DNA from: Volvox africanus
Taxonomy: Eukaryota > Chlorophyta > Chlorophyceae > Chlamydomonadales > Volvocaceae
NCBI GenBank assembly: GCA_030268105.1
Contig: BSDZ01000080.1
Span: forward strand, 5,023,501-5,087,500
DNA: 64,000 bases
Direction of reading: 5' to 3'
A program made the translations under genes and the position numbers. Below, in pieces: positions 1 through 10,145 of the stretch. Within the stretch, counting starts at the first letter, position 1; each line of letters begins with the position of its first letter. The notes under the pieces were generated by a model. That model was not told where the DNA came from and searched no databases. It worked only from the letters and a program-made list of their open reading frames with translations.

Positions 1-622
1 GGCTTTTTTGGCATCTCGCCCAGTGGGGGAAGGGAGGAGGTTAGCGACTTTTTGGCCAGGCGGAAGCGTGTGACCACCAGGAGTCCCAATAATGACCGCC
101 ACCCAAACGGGGGTGCGATGTAGTCGCCATGATTTGAGGGGTCAACGTGATGTGTTGAGTGGAGAGATGGATTAAGCCGTTTGGCTCCGCATTTTCGTCG
201 ACTGATGTGTCACAATGCAGAGTCACAAGGAGGGGGATGTGGTGTTTCGAGTCCTCTGATTCTGAGGCGTCCGTTGGGTTGAGGATGGGATGGGCCAGAC
301 CCACACCGACCCGTCAAGAGTGCCTCTGTGGCTTTGGGCGCATGACGGCGCGGTGTCATGTTGAATGGGCCCTGTTGGATTATAAGCGGTGTAAACGATA
401 ATAGTGCAGATGCAGGGTCCTTCAAGGGGGGTACCTGTTTGGTCGGGGGGAGGGTACTCGTAAGCCCAACAGCAGTCGCTGCTGCACCAGAGAGAGAGCT
501 GCAGATACCATCACCATCACCACCGACACTGACGTCACCGCTGCTGCGGCCATGGAAACCAACATATCGCACGTACGAATGTACGATAACATTAGTCCCG
601 TGGTGTCGTTGTTGCGTGCCAC
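1..622. other. unassigned host-like flank
   Basis: This stretch is moderately GC-rich and contains only overlapping short frames on both strands with no recognisable protein. Its composition changes abruptly at about 620, where AT-rich rickettsial sequence starts exactly at the groES stop codon. I see no RNA gene or repeat in it. It serves mainly as the left flank of the foreign insert. Confidence 0.5.
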
Positions 623-923
623 TTAATTTATTATTCCCATAATGTCAGAGTTTTTCATGATAATGAATTCCTGTCCATTCACTTTGACTTCGGTCCCACC
701 CCATTTACCATAAAGTATTTTATCTCCTACTTTTACATCAAGAGGAATAATATTACCGTCTTTGTCGTTAGCTCCTTTACCAACTGCAATAACCTTTCCC
801 TGCATAGGTTTTTCTTTGGCAGTATCAGGAATAATTATACCTCCCAAGAGTTTTCTCTTCTTGATCCATAGGTTTAATCGCAACACGATCATGCAATGGT
901 GTAAAATTTATTTTGAACCTCAT
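623..923 (-). pseudogene. groES: rickettsial-type groES (10 kDa chaperonin) pseudogene
   Basis: GroES caps the GroEL chaperonin in bacteria. From about 849 down to 623 the frame reads as nearly the whole GroES fold: [18 protein letters not shown], then [16 protein letters not shown], ending in an IMGIIN C-terminus as in Rickettsiales GroES. The missing N-terminus (a [11 protein letters not shown] segment followed by DQEEKT) is present in another frame between 923 and about 850, so one frameshift near 849 breaks the gene. The usual start codon appears mutated to ATA; an upstream ATG at 921-923 remains. No groEL follows, because the bacterial sequence stops at the groES stop codon. The AT-rich codons are unlike the neighbouring algal genes. 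Family assignment is firm; the rickettsial affiliation comes from remembered similarity. Confidence 0.85.
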
Positions 924-1098
924 TAATTTAATTTAACCAAAACCGCTTAGCTTTAGCTGGCACTAGGCTTGTGCTGTTTATATATGCTATAAAGATAATA
1001 TTTCAAGCACTTGTAAAAACCTTTTTTAAAAATAATTTTTCATACTCAGTTTTGTAAAATCCTAGTACTTAGTACCGATGATTTACCAAATTTTGCCT

Positions 1099-1858
1099 CA
1101 TTGACTGCAAGTAATATCTGATTTTTTTTGCGATACCATTTCTAAGCTAAGGTTTTGTAACAATTCCGGGATAATGGTTTGACAAATCTCAGGTGATTAC
1201 TCGCAAAATTATAGGTGGCTCGTAAATTATTGTAAGACTTAAATTTTTTGTCCAGTTGGGCAGTCCTTCTTTGCTTCAAAGATGATATATTGTTAACAAA
1301 AACACAATTGCTATATTTAGCACATCTAAGCGACATTGACTTAGTTTGGGAATAGATGCTGCTGTCGGCCTTACCGGCTTTTTGAGTAAGTTTCTGGCGG
1401 CGAAACTCCCAGCCCCAGCAATATTCCTTAAGGGTTTAATTAAGTTTAAAAATATTAGGGTTATCGGCGCTTGGATTAATCTCGGTTGGGTAGATAATTT
1501 TTCAGGAAAAGTTGTTACATTTTCTACTTTCTCCACCTTTATACAAGCAACTTCTGTTCCAAATTTCTTGCACGAATCGATCATTACCATTGTTGATTCG
1601 GGGTGTAAAATCTCATCACCACCTACAAAATGAACATAATCTCTTGTAGGTAGACTTATAGCCTTATTTATACTTATTGCCGCCCCTTGGGTTTGCTGGG
1701 TAATAATTATTGTTCTTGGTAAATAGTTAACGGCGAATTTAACGGTAGTTAAAGATTTATCTTTTGAGCCATCATCAATAATGATAAACTCTTTTGTAAA
1801 TGTACCAGTCGTGTTTTTAGCGATTTTATTAAACAAGGAATGTTATTTTCATCGTCAT
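1099..1858 (-). pseudogene. rickettsial-type family 2 glycosyltransferase pseudogene
   Basis: Family 2 glycosyltransferases move a sugar from a nucleotide-sugar onto lipid or polysaccharide acceptors at the bacterial membrane. The longest open piece (1276-1836) shows the nucleotide-binding signature EFIIIDDGSKDKS, a later VHFVGGDEILHPES segment and a GSFAARNLLKK segment. The ATG pair at about 1858 gives an MTMKITFLV start, after which roughly 14 residues of the usual N-terminal strand are missing and a stop appears, implying a small deletion near 1830-1840. Two more frame changes, near 1360 and near 1166, are needed to follow the C-terminal part to a TGA at 1099-1101. With these repaired the length is about 250 residues, normal for the family. 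It cannot make a working enzyme as it stands. Confidence 0.75.
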
Positions 1859-1916
1859 TTTAAAGGAATACATAAGTACATTTTAGCATATTTAAATTAC
1901 TACGTATTGTACAAAA

Positions 1917-2412
1917 ATGGTTAAAATTAGCTGCTACAAAACTACCCAAGGAAAACTCTCAAGAGCATTTTGCAATCTGGCAGAAAATGTTATCATAACG
2001 CTATCAAGATATCTATTTATACAAACAGCAAAGAGCAGGCTTTTGAACTGGATAACGTTTTATGGACATATTCCAGGAAACAATTTATCCCTCACGGCAC
2101 TATATATGATATATTGCCGGAAAAACAACCTATTTTAATCGGTTCTGAATTAAAAATTTTAATAATGCATCAAGTATAATAATAATTAATCCCGATGAAA
2201 GTAAAATCTTATCTATTCTCTCGTCGACTAAAGACTTTGATACTGGTAAATTTGAACGGTTATTCTTTCTGCACGATAATATCTCCTCGCTATCAAACCA
2301 GAATCTAAATAATATAATCATTAAGTCATCGCTGCTTGATTTCAGGCTTGATTCTTACGTGCAAGCTGATAATAACACATGGTACTTTCAAGATAACGTA
2401 GTAAATGAATAA
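1917..2412 (+). pseudogene. holC: rickettsial-type DNA polymerase III chi subunit pseudogene
   Basis: The chi subunit links the bacterial clamp loader to single-strand-binding protein. Three frames read in series give a full chi protein. Frame one opens at 1917 with MVKISCYKTTQGKL. Frame two, from about 1985, carries the conserved stretch TNSKEQAFELDNVLW followed by RKQFIPHG, equivalent to the KEQAYRLDEALW...FVPH region of E. coli HolC. Frame three, from about 2163 to the TAA at 2410-2412, carries an IIIINPDESK strand, FERLFFLHD and a YVQADNNTW C-terminus. The two frameshifts, near 1980 and near 2160, disable the gene. It runs opposite to the glycosyltransferase and groES remnants, and its codons are AT-rich like theirs. 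Confidence 0.82.
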
Positions 2413-2509
2413 TTGTACTGGCTAAGAGTAATAAGGTCACATTATAATTTAAGAAATTTATGTTGATACTATTAGAAAGTATATTCGCCTTAATCAGATT
2501 ATATGATAT

Positions 2510-2966
2510 ATTGTAATAAGATTATTATTATTATTATGGTTACTCCGCCCTTGCGGGCTGGCGTGTATTATGGGGATCTCCGGGATTTTAACCGAGGCCT
2601 TCATCTGAGGCCGCTAGAGATCACCTGTTTTTTGGTTACGCAGAGTTTCCTTGCCCTCTACGGCCCCTATCCATGTGCCAGCCCCTTCGGATCTACTGGC
2701 ATTTAGGTGGGTGTCAAACCACCCCGCACCATCAGCCCAGTTACGGGCCTCAGATGCGCACTTCACGGGCTATGCATTTAACCCTCTCAAACGTCGGGGG
2801 CGGACTCGGACCCAACTCCGTCGAATCGGGCTATCCAAGCTGCATTCCCCCTACGCCATTTTCGCCCCGACCCATATTCGAACTGGCTACTTTGGGGTCG
2901 CAAGCTCGGATCCTTAGGGAATGGCCTCGAGAGGCGGAATTTGCGCGCGCATTGTAATAAGATTAT
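2510..2966 (-). mobile_element. SINE-like retroposon with 16-bp target-site duplication
   Basis: A GC-rich 425-bp insert (2526-2950) interrupts AT-rich bacterial DNA. It is flanked by perfect direct copies of ATTGTAATAAGATTAT at 2510-2525 and 2951-2966. Its left end is a run of TAT triplets, so on the minus strand the element ends in a short (ATA)n tail, preceded by a small hairpin-forming GCCCGCAAGGGC. The other end has no matching inverted repeat. A long duplication plus a simple-repeat tail is the signature of target-primed retroposition by a LINE machinery. There is no coding capacity, and a Pol III B-box-like GTTCGAAT lies near the minus-strand 5' end, which suggests a tRNA-derived SINE; that last point is weak. 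Its composition matches the algal genome, not the bacterium. Confidence 0.72.
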
Positions 2967-3067
2967 AATATTGTTAAAATAAGCTAAATAACTAATTGAT
3001 ATTTTGGTTATGGTACTTTACCAAAATATTTACATCAAAATGTTCTTTATTTTATATATTATTCAGT

Positions 3068-3322
3068 GCTGATTCTATCAACTATATTTATTACATATAC
3101 CTTTTGGTTGAAAAAGTTTAAAATGAAATTTTTATATCTACCCTATGGAATATAGCAGTGTTTTATAATTTAGCTTTCTGCGCTAGTTTATTAGCTATTA
3201 TTGGCCAATTTTCTCAAGTACAGTTAGCTATATTAATTACAAGCCTAGTTACTATATCGATTTTAATGTGCTGGCAAGCAGCTCTGTTGATGATTATTGG
3301 TGGGGATCTAAAAAGGTTTTAA
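3068..3322 (+). pseudogene. remnant of a small rickettsial membrane protein
   Basis: Two frames together read as a hydrophobic protein. The first (from about 3068) gives a VLILSTIFITYTFWLKKFK helix and stops at a TAG near 3150. The second gives STLWNIAVFYNLAFCASLL, an AILITSLVTISILMCW helix and a C-terminus ending GGDLKRF before TAA at 3320-3322. The pattern is two to three transmembrane helices broken by one frameshift. I do not recognise the family. The base composition and position, just before GC rises again, place it in the same foreign block as groES and holC. Confidence 0.45.
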
Positions 3323-5815
3323 GGTACTAGTCCTTAATTTTTTTGAAATCAATTTGTCCTCTGTAGCTGTTATAAACAAAGGGCTAGAGACACCTTGCGA
3401 GAAAATTTGTAATGACACGGACATACTTCCTCCCTCGAGACCCTAAAATTCTTTCCTGGGAATCCCCGAGGGAAACTAACTGGCAAGGCACTTAAACAAC
3501 ACTCTGCGTCCCACGAAAACTACAAAATTGTTTTCCGCATTCGGCGCAGAATGTTTTTCCAAAAGACTGAAAAAAAACCTCTAATAGATAAGCTCTCTCA
3601 TTAATGTTAAGCTATCAAGCCATAAGGTTTTGAAGCCGGCAATTTTTCCCTGGAAACTCGGAGAGAAGTCTTTTTTCACGGAGGGAGGGGGGACACTTTT
3701 CTGCCTCCGGAGTGTCGTGCTTTTTGTGACCAAGAGGTCCCGGGCTCCCGGGAGCAAGCCGATCACTTTTACGGGAGCATTGTCATAAAGTCAAATATTT
3801 CCAGGTCTCACCTCATCCGGGGGGCATATGCAGATGGTAGTCGGTAAACCGACCAAACAAGTCCATTGTCCTATTTAATATTGATCCAACCCGGCGGCGG
3901 TCTTAATCAGGAAGTGCAGGAACACGCAGCCGGGGGAGGAGTCATCGCGTCTTTCACTGTACCCTGCACAACACCCCTTCGTTGGGCCCATTCCACTTGT
4001 GACAGGTGGGCGGGAAAACGGTACATATATCGAGGGCCCGACGACACCCCTCCGTCGGGCCCTCCGCCGGGTCAACTGCCTTTGGATGGCAGTTGACCCT
4101 GCGACGGTAGTAATTAGCAAGCAGCAAGGAAAGGGAGTCTCCGCAAAAGAGGCGGTATCTCGTGATGTAATATCGTGTGTATTGTGCATTTTGTATCGTG
4201 CGCCAGCTCCCCCCCTCTGTCCGCTGGATTGCGCCACGCACAAGGGGGCGAGGGAGTGCCCCCCGTTCTGGGACATAACGGCCTGTCCGGTGGTAAAACC
4301 CTAGCAAGCGTGCATAAGGGTTCCCCAGTGAAAGTGGTGAAAATGACGATCTCTAGATGCGGGAACCCTGTAGCCAAGTAAGGCACGCGACGGGCATCCT
4401 TCGACAAGTGCTAACGGTCGATTAGGGCCGGCCAAGTCGTCCAGTTTCACTAAGTACCGCACATTAAAGTTATCAAAATTCCACACCAATGAAAAAATTT
4501 CCAGTCTTGCGATTACGTTTGGGGTTTATCTGTACGATGTAGTTCTGCCGAATGCGAACATATGTCAAGGCATGAAACGATTCCAAATCATAGCAGTTAT
4601 AGTGATAACAAGGTTACATTTACGCTTCTTCCGGCAAATTTATTCAATGTCATGCATGGCGGGGACAACCAATGAGGTTACTCCTGAGTTTCTTTGCCTC
4701 GCGATTCTGTTGGCGAAATGGTGTATCCGCAAAGCCAAAATGACATATGTTTCCGACTGCGTCTCTTCAGCAACCTCATGCTGAAATATCCACGTGATTT
4801 GGACCAAATGAATCTATCTGGCGTGTCCCGAAAAGCGATATTTGCGTACGACTTACGTCAGCTTTGATTTCGTCCGCCGATACGCAGGACAGAAAAGCGT
4901 TCCGACTCACCTATTGTATGCTCATTTATTATCGGAAACTTAACGAAAAAGATTTCTTAAAGCCATTATTATAACAGGAACATTTGTTCCGCCTTCAGGT
5001 CACACACTGGTCACACCGTGCGAAGCTACAGTCAATTGTACGACGAAGTTGTGCAGTTGAACGCTCATAAATATCTGATCTTGTAAAAATGCATTGGTAA
5101 AGATAACTATCATTGGCATCGGGGCTCGCAATTTCGTGTAAAAATTCGCGATAAGTATCTGACGAGGATCCTGACGAAGCCCAGTTGGAAAGAGCATATT
5201 GCTGCTCAGTGCTCGACGACATCCGCGTGGTCAATCATGTTTGTCCCTAATGCCGTCAGTCTGTCAGGGAGCGCCGTCGCGCGTCGTCCGATGCGCACCT
5301 GTCGCAAGAAATTGCGCATTTCAAGTGCCCACAATGCGAGAGATTCCACGTCAAGCGCTGCACCGGCGAAGTCTATAAGCGCCAACGCGGCTGCAAGCGC
5401 GGTGCTGGCCAAGGTCTCCGCGATGCTGGCGGCAAGCACCACGGCAGCGCTACCTAGCGCTTTGCAGCCGCCGGTCCACAGATTTAGCGAGAAGGAGCCC
5501 ATGTCCAAATTGGAGCTTCAGGGTGGACTCCCTGGAAAGGTGCGATGATGATCGAGCGTTTCTCCAAGTTCCCGATGTTTTCCGTTACCAGTCGTTTCGG
5601 TAGCACCTGGGATGCCAATCATTTCTTAAGATTGGGAACTGGAACAACGATACCTATACTAATTGCTTTTCGCTGTAGGCTCATTGTTTCATCGCTGGGA
5701 TTGTTGCTATGCATCCATTCGCTTTTCGTGGTGCACAGGGATTAACTTGTAATTAACATGTAATTAACATCCTGGACACATTTCACGCTTTCCGTTTACA
5801 TCTCTTTTTCCCTTC
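3323..5815. other. gene-poor region with hairpins and no recognised gene
   Basis: After the bacterial block the composition climbs back toward that of the host over several hundred bases. Short frames occur on both strands (for example 4572-4784 plus, 4995-5234 minus, and an overlapping pair at 5206-5548), but none shows a known motif or clear coding bias. Two adjacent perfect inverted repeats at 4032-4099 are listed separately. A weaker inverted pair, AGGGTTCCC near 4319 and GGGAACCCT near 4362, lies downstream. Confidence 0.45.
4032..4099. repeat. two tandem perfect hairpins
   Basis: GAGGGCCCGACG (4032-4043) pairs perfectly with CGTCGGGCCCTC (4053-4064) across a 9-nt loop. Only four bases further on, GGGTCAACTGCC (4069-4080) pairs perfectly with GGCAGTTGACCC (4088-4099) across a 7-nt loop. 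Both 12-bp stems are uninterrupted and GC-rich. No U-run follows, so they do not look like bacterial terminators. They could be part of a transposon end (such as a Helitron-like or MITE terminus) or a structured RNA; nothing in the flanks decides between these. Confidence 0.7.
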
Positions 5816-6634
5816 ATGCCGGCATTGCAGGTAGCGGTCGACGACGCCTCTTCGCCGGCAGCTCGCTCGTCGTCCATGTCGTCGACCTTTTCACTGCCGG
5901 CCGAATGGGTTGTTGTCTCCTCGGCTTCTGAATGGTTTGATCAACACCGTCAAGCCTCAGCTGCCCACGTTCTCCTCGCCACCGTATTCGTGTCCGACAA
6001 GGCCGCCCTCGCGCACGTCCCCCTCCTGGAGCACCTCCGTGTCAGCTTCGGCCGCGGCGCCGATTCGCCAGTCCGTTTTATCTATGTCCACGTCGGCGAC
6101 GGCTACCAGCGGCGTTACCAGGAAGCCTCCACCGGCTCTGGCGCTGCGTCCGCTCGGAGCTCCTCATGCCTAATGCTGAACCGAGTTTCCTCCATCGCTG
6201 CGCTGTATGGCCTGGATGTGGCCCTGACATCCTTCCTCCCGGGTGGCGCGCGGGCCTTTCCGTCGCTGTTACTCACAGCTGGGCCGACCGGCGGCTCCCC
6301 TGAGGGTACCGCCTCCACAAACCCCGACAATGCGGCGCCCTGGTCCTGGTCTACCGCGACTCGTGTTGGCGAGCTCAGGCAGCTCGTGTCCGACTGGGCG
6401 TTTATTAGTGATCTGCGCCGTCGCCGTGAACGCAACAAGCTGCGGCTGCAGCATACGCCACGCGGGATTGGGGATTACCAGGTGGGAGGCGTCGAGGTGC
6501 CGCCCGGAGTGTCCCCAATGGGGACTCTGGCGGCACCTCAGCAGGCAATGCCCATTGCGGCCCCGGCGGCCCCGGCTCCTGCTGCAGGGTCCCGCAGCAG
6601 AAGCGATGCGTCAGCGGTTCTAGTGAACGTGTGA
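5816..6634 (+). CDS. uncharacterised protein, possible thioredoxin-like fold
   Basis: This 272-residue frame has strongly GC-biased third positions and no close rival. I do not recognise a family. Residues of about 45-150 alternate strands and helices in the order of a thioredoxin fold (HVLLATVFVSD, a PLLEHLRVSFG helix, VRFIYVHVGD, SIAALYGLDV, then FPSLLLTAG), but no CxxC active site is present, so any redox role is unlikely. An Arg/Lys-rich helix (SDLRRRRERNKLRLQ) and an Ala/Pro-rich tail ending at VLVNV follow. A pyrimidine tract and TTGCAG lie just upstream and would allow an intron acceptor at 5830, so the true start may be in an earlier exon. The fold is my inference from hydrophobic patterning only. 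Confidence 0.5.
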   Translation: MPALQVAVDDASSPAARSSSMSSTFSLPAEWVVVSSASEWFDQHRQASAAHVLLATVFVSDKAALAHVPLLEHLRVSFGRGADSPVRFIYVHVGDGYQRRYQEASTGSGAASARSSSCLMLNRVSSIAALYGLDVALTSFLPGGARAFPSLLLTAGPTGGSPEGTASTNPDNAAPWSWSTATRVGELRQLVSDWAFISDLRRRRERNKLRLQHTPRGIGDYQVGGVEVPPGVSPMGTLAAPQQAMPIAAPAAPAPAAGSRSRSDASAVLVNV

Positions 6635-7908
6635 ATGAGATCCGTTTTGCTTATGCAGAATAGGAGGGGTTGGACGCCTTCTTCGTCCGCCCTCCCTGAT
6701 CGTTGCGCCGCGAGTTGTTCCATGCCCAGCACGCCTCCGTGGCCTCCATCGGTCCGCCGTGTGGATTTCGACCCCCACCCGCCTGCAAAATGACGACCGC
6801 GCGGAAGTGGTGACGGCGTTATGATCCGTTATGATTTATCGGATTTGACTTTGTTTGTGCAAAAGCGAAGGGTGTTTGTTCTTTAGGTGACATATATTAC
6901 TCGCGGATTGCGTGGCAGCTGGTATCTGCCGCTCGCTCCAGGACTTCTGCATTGAGCAATATGCCCCGGCAACGAGTATGTGATGACGTCACCTTGTGAT
7001 GATATTGTGCTCCCGATTAGAAGGGCGGCGAGGGGGAATCGAATTGCGTTTGATGGCGCTAGTTGGCTGAGTGAGCTGCGTGCCCTCCCGTAGACGAAGG
7101 TTCCTGCGTCCATCCTCATAGGAAGCTATGCAAAGTTGTATTTTCAGGATCTTCAATGAATGTTGAGATAGAAGATATGTGCATCTGGCTCTTACGTATG
7201 TGGTCATGCACATGTAGGGGCTAGGTAAGCGCATTTGACTCAGGTTATTAATTGCCAGGAAAGGGGAAATGCTCGACGCGCCGTTGAGTAGCTCTGAATG
7301 GAGGTAGTCCAGGGAGGGCAGTAGGTATTGGCGTTTTCTAGTGCTGGATAGGTTTTACTTCAATCGCTGTTGCTATTTTGCTACTGCTATTGCGATTTCT
7401 TTTCTATCACTGATTTCTGCTGGATCGGTCGGTGACGGCGAGGTTTCTTGTCGTCACCGCCCGCCTTTTTGTCCAGAGAGAAGGGGCGACCATACTCGTG
7501 GCTGATGTGCGCTGCATGGGGGCGAGTGGATGTGGAAGGGGAAGAAATGAAATGAAGGAAGAAAGCGGCTGATGGTCCCCATGTGTGAGGTGTCTTGTCT
7601 GCGCCACAACGCTGTTGTGCAGCGGGTGTAGAGGCATTCTCAGGACACGTTTCATGGTCCCTATGGTCGGTATGATGTGTTGGCGACTGCGTCACGTGCC
7701 CCGGCTCTCTCGGGGGTTGCCGAGGTTTGGAAGAGCGGTGATTACGGCATGTGCCTTTACCCATAGGTCCGTTCCTAGTACTGGAGCCTGGCGGGTCCAG
7801 GAGGTCGCGAATCATGTGGGGCCATTCGGGTGATGTTGCGGCGCCAACAGAGGCGCTAATGGAGAGTAGCAATGAGCGAGCCGCCGCCATGCACCCAGCC
7901 GCAAGTAT

Positions 7909-7953
7909 CCGTTATGCCCTTAACAAGTTAAGGCCGTTATGCCCTTAACAAGT
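7909..7953. repeat. 20-bp direct duplication, 25-bp period
   Basis: CCGTTATGCCCTTAACAAGT occurs at 7909-7928 and again at 7934-7953, separated by five bases. Two units only; no known element is recognised. Confidence 0.85.
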
Positions 7954-9331
7954 ATGGGTTGTTTTTTGTTCGCGTAGGGTGAGTGTGACACCTGCTTATG
8001 AATGTCTTTTGTAGTATGCATTGCCGTTCGAGGAGTGCGGTGTGAAGAGGAGCAGAAGCTGCTTTGAGTACTCGGGGTGGCTGTCAGCAACAGCAGCAGC
8101 AGCAGGGACGCGTGATGCGGGACGTGCGACGCTTTCCCACTCTGCGCGCTCAAACTGTACAGATCACTCGTGGCCGGCCTCCGGGAGCCTCACCTTGCAC
8201 TTGGCTTTGCTGCCGTCATTGGTTGGAAATCATACGATTTTATGCGAATTGTTTTCATGTGTGTATGTGTGTGTGTGTGTGTTGATTTGCAACATGTTGA
8301 CTGAACGCGCATTGGTGCTGCCCAGCGTCTGGTCTGGTCTGCGTGCGCCCCTTATTTGCTGAAGTTCCTATTTGCTGGCATGTGTGTATCGTGCCATTTT
8401 GTACTGAGCGCTGACGTACGTATTGTCTGATATCGCTGCGCCCGCAACAGCTGGCCAGTAACCATTTTGGACACCATTCCTTTAGAGGCCACTCCCGCCT
8501 GCGTGGTGGGAACGCCATAAGGCAATTTTGATCGGCGTAAAATTAACATCGCATTTTGCGAAATTTTTATGTGAGTTTTTTTCATTGCGGCGGCTATGTG
8601 CCTGCTGCTTGTGCTCGTGGCTGGTGGCGGAGAGAGCGGGGGCGGAGGTCTGTGCGGCCAATGACTGTTGGGATAGCCCGCTGGAGGCATCCCCCGCCTT
8701 ATATTCTGGCGCTGTTTCAATCTGGTCAACAGTTTGTCTGCCTGAATCCGTCAAAATAATTCCTCCAGTGGTCCCAATGCCATGAATGCTGCGGTGGTGT
8801 TGGTGTTGGTGGTAGCCGTAACAGCGGTAGCGGAGGTGGTGATGATCGTTAGTGATGGTGGTGGGGATGGGGATGATTGTCAGTGAAGACACATTTGGAA
8901 ATGCGTGGATGGTTTCTTAAGTGGTATCGATGGCCTCTGGTTGGTTGCTGATTATACTTTGATATCGCGGAGTATGATATCGTGGAATTCGAGTTAGATG
9001 GGCCAACAGGGACCCCTGCAAACCCTTAGGTTACCGTGCTTGTTTGTCTGCCCGTCGCCAAACAGCATACTTTTCGACATTCTTTATCTACCGCTCATCG
9101 GCCATGCGCATATGTCACCTCCTGATTGCCTACTTTGGCACAGCAGTTGCGTGAGGACCCAGGCCTCTTAGTGAACCCGGGATCCTTTCGTTGCCGGTAT
9201 TGAAGGATTCCGCGATTTCCACCGTGGGGCTATTGTTTTCCGAGGCCGAATTGCAATGTCCTTATCAGGCACTAGGTTGTTTCTGGAGGCTATGGATTAC
9301 AGGAAGTTACTAATTTGGCTAGGTCGGCGCC

Positions 9332-9348
9332 GGGTTAGGGTTAGGGTT
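9332..9348. repeat. short interstitial TTAGGG-like repeat
   Basis: GGGTTAGGGTTAGGGTT holds nearly three TTAGGG units. Volvocine telomeres are usually TTTAGGG or TTTTAGGG, so this is probably chance or a degraded repeat rather than a fused telomere. Confidence 0.5.
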
Positions 9349-9650
9349 GTTAGCGGCAGTGTTGATCGGGGATGTCGAGCACATTGAATGTACAGTATAC
9401 ACCCCTTTGGTGCCTTCGGTGTTGTCCAAGCGAGCGAAGGTTTCTCGGTGCTCTACGGGCAGACGAGCCTGTTTGTTAAATGTAACGATCTCGCGATTCG
9501 GAACTGACCCCTCAACACTGCATGGTCCATGCTCACTAGGCATCGACTGCCGGCCGCGGCAACTGCGCGTGATGGGAGCTGATAAACTAAATATCTCTTG
9601 TTACGAAACGTCGTAAATTCTCAGATAAGCTCAGCCCTAAAAAATATTAA

Positions 9651-10145
9651 ATGAGTTCACATCAAGAGGGGGTACCTTTGGACGCCTGTGGAGATGTTCG
9701 CAAACCACGGTGCGATTGGTTAAGGGCTGTTGATGGGGGTTTTACGAAAAGTCGCAGCACCGCTGTGAAGAAATTGCTCCCCTTTTATTACGAAGCTACC
9801 CCGTTCATGCGAATAACGTATTTCTGTAATGGAAAGCCAAGTGCTATTGACGCTCTTCTCCTGCGATGGCGAAGCAGTGAAGCAGGTCGAATGCGGGTGG
9901 GGTTCCAAATGCCATCGCTGGGCATTGCACCCAGAGCTTTCGGAAGGTTTTCGATAACTTGCATGGTTTATTCTTCACAGTGTGGTGGTGTCGGCAAACC
10001 GGCCCAATTGTTTACCCGTCTCAGTCCGTTTCCGTCCCCTCACATCCAAGGAAATGCGCTGGTTTTATTACAAGGTGGTCGCATGACGCATCTTGCTTCT
10101 CCGATAGCTAACGTCATCGCGAAACAAGTTAAGTCCGGTCCCTAA
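9651..10145 (+). CDS. doubtful 164-codon ORF
   Basis: An ATG-started frame of 164 codons with a mixed, non-repetitive composition. Nothing in it matches a family I know, it has no signal peptide or membrane segment, and codon bias is weak. It is the longest frame in its neighbourhood, so it is kept as a possible gene or exon; it may equally be chance. Confidence 0.2.
   Translation: MSSHQEGVPLDACGDVRKPRCDWLRAVDGGFTKSRSTAVKKLLPFYYEATPFMRITYFCNGKPSAIDALLLRWRSSEAGRMRVGFQMPSLGIAPRAFGRFSITCMVYSSQCGGVGKPAQLFTRLSPFPSPHIQGNALVLLQGGRMTHLASPIANVIAKQVKSGP

Noticed and set aside
4032..4099. Bacterial rho-independent terminators
   Set aside because: Stems are suitable but there is no T-run after either one, and the flanks are not bacterial.
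5206..5548. Overlapping Ala-rich ORFs on opposite strands
   Set aside because: They mirror each other and neither shows a family motif; I cannot tell which, if any, is coding.
7387..7890. A 167-codon minus-strand ORF
   Set aside because: His/Pro/Ser-rich low-complexity sequence with no motif and overlapping plus-strand frames.
9332..9348. Chromosome-end fusion or internal telomere
   Set aside because: Fewer than three units, and not the volvocine telomere repeat.
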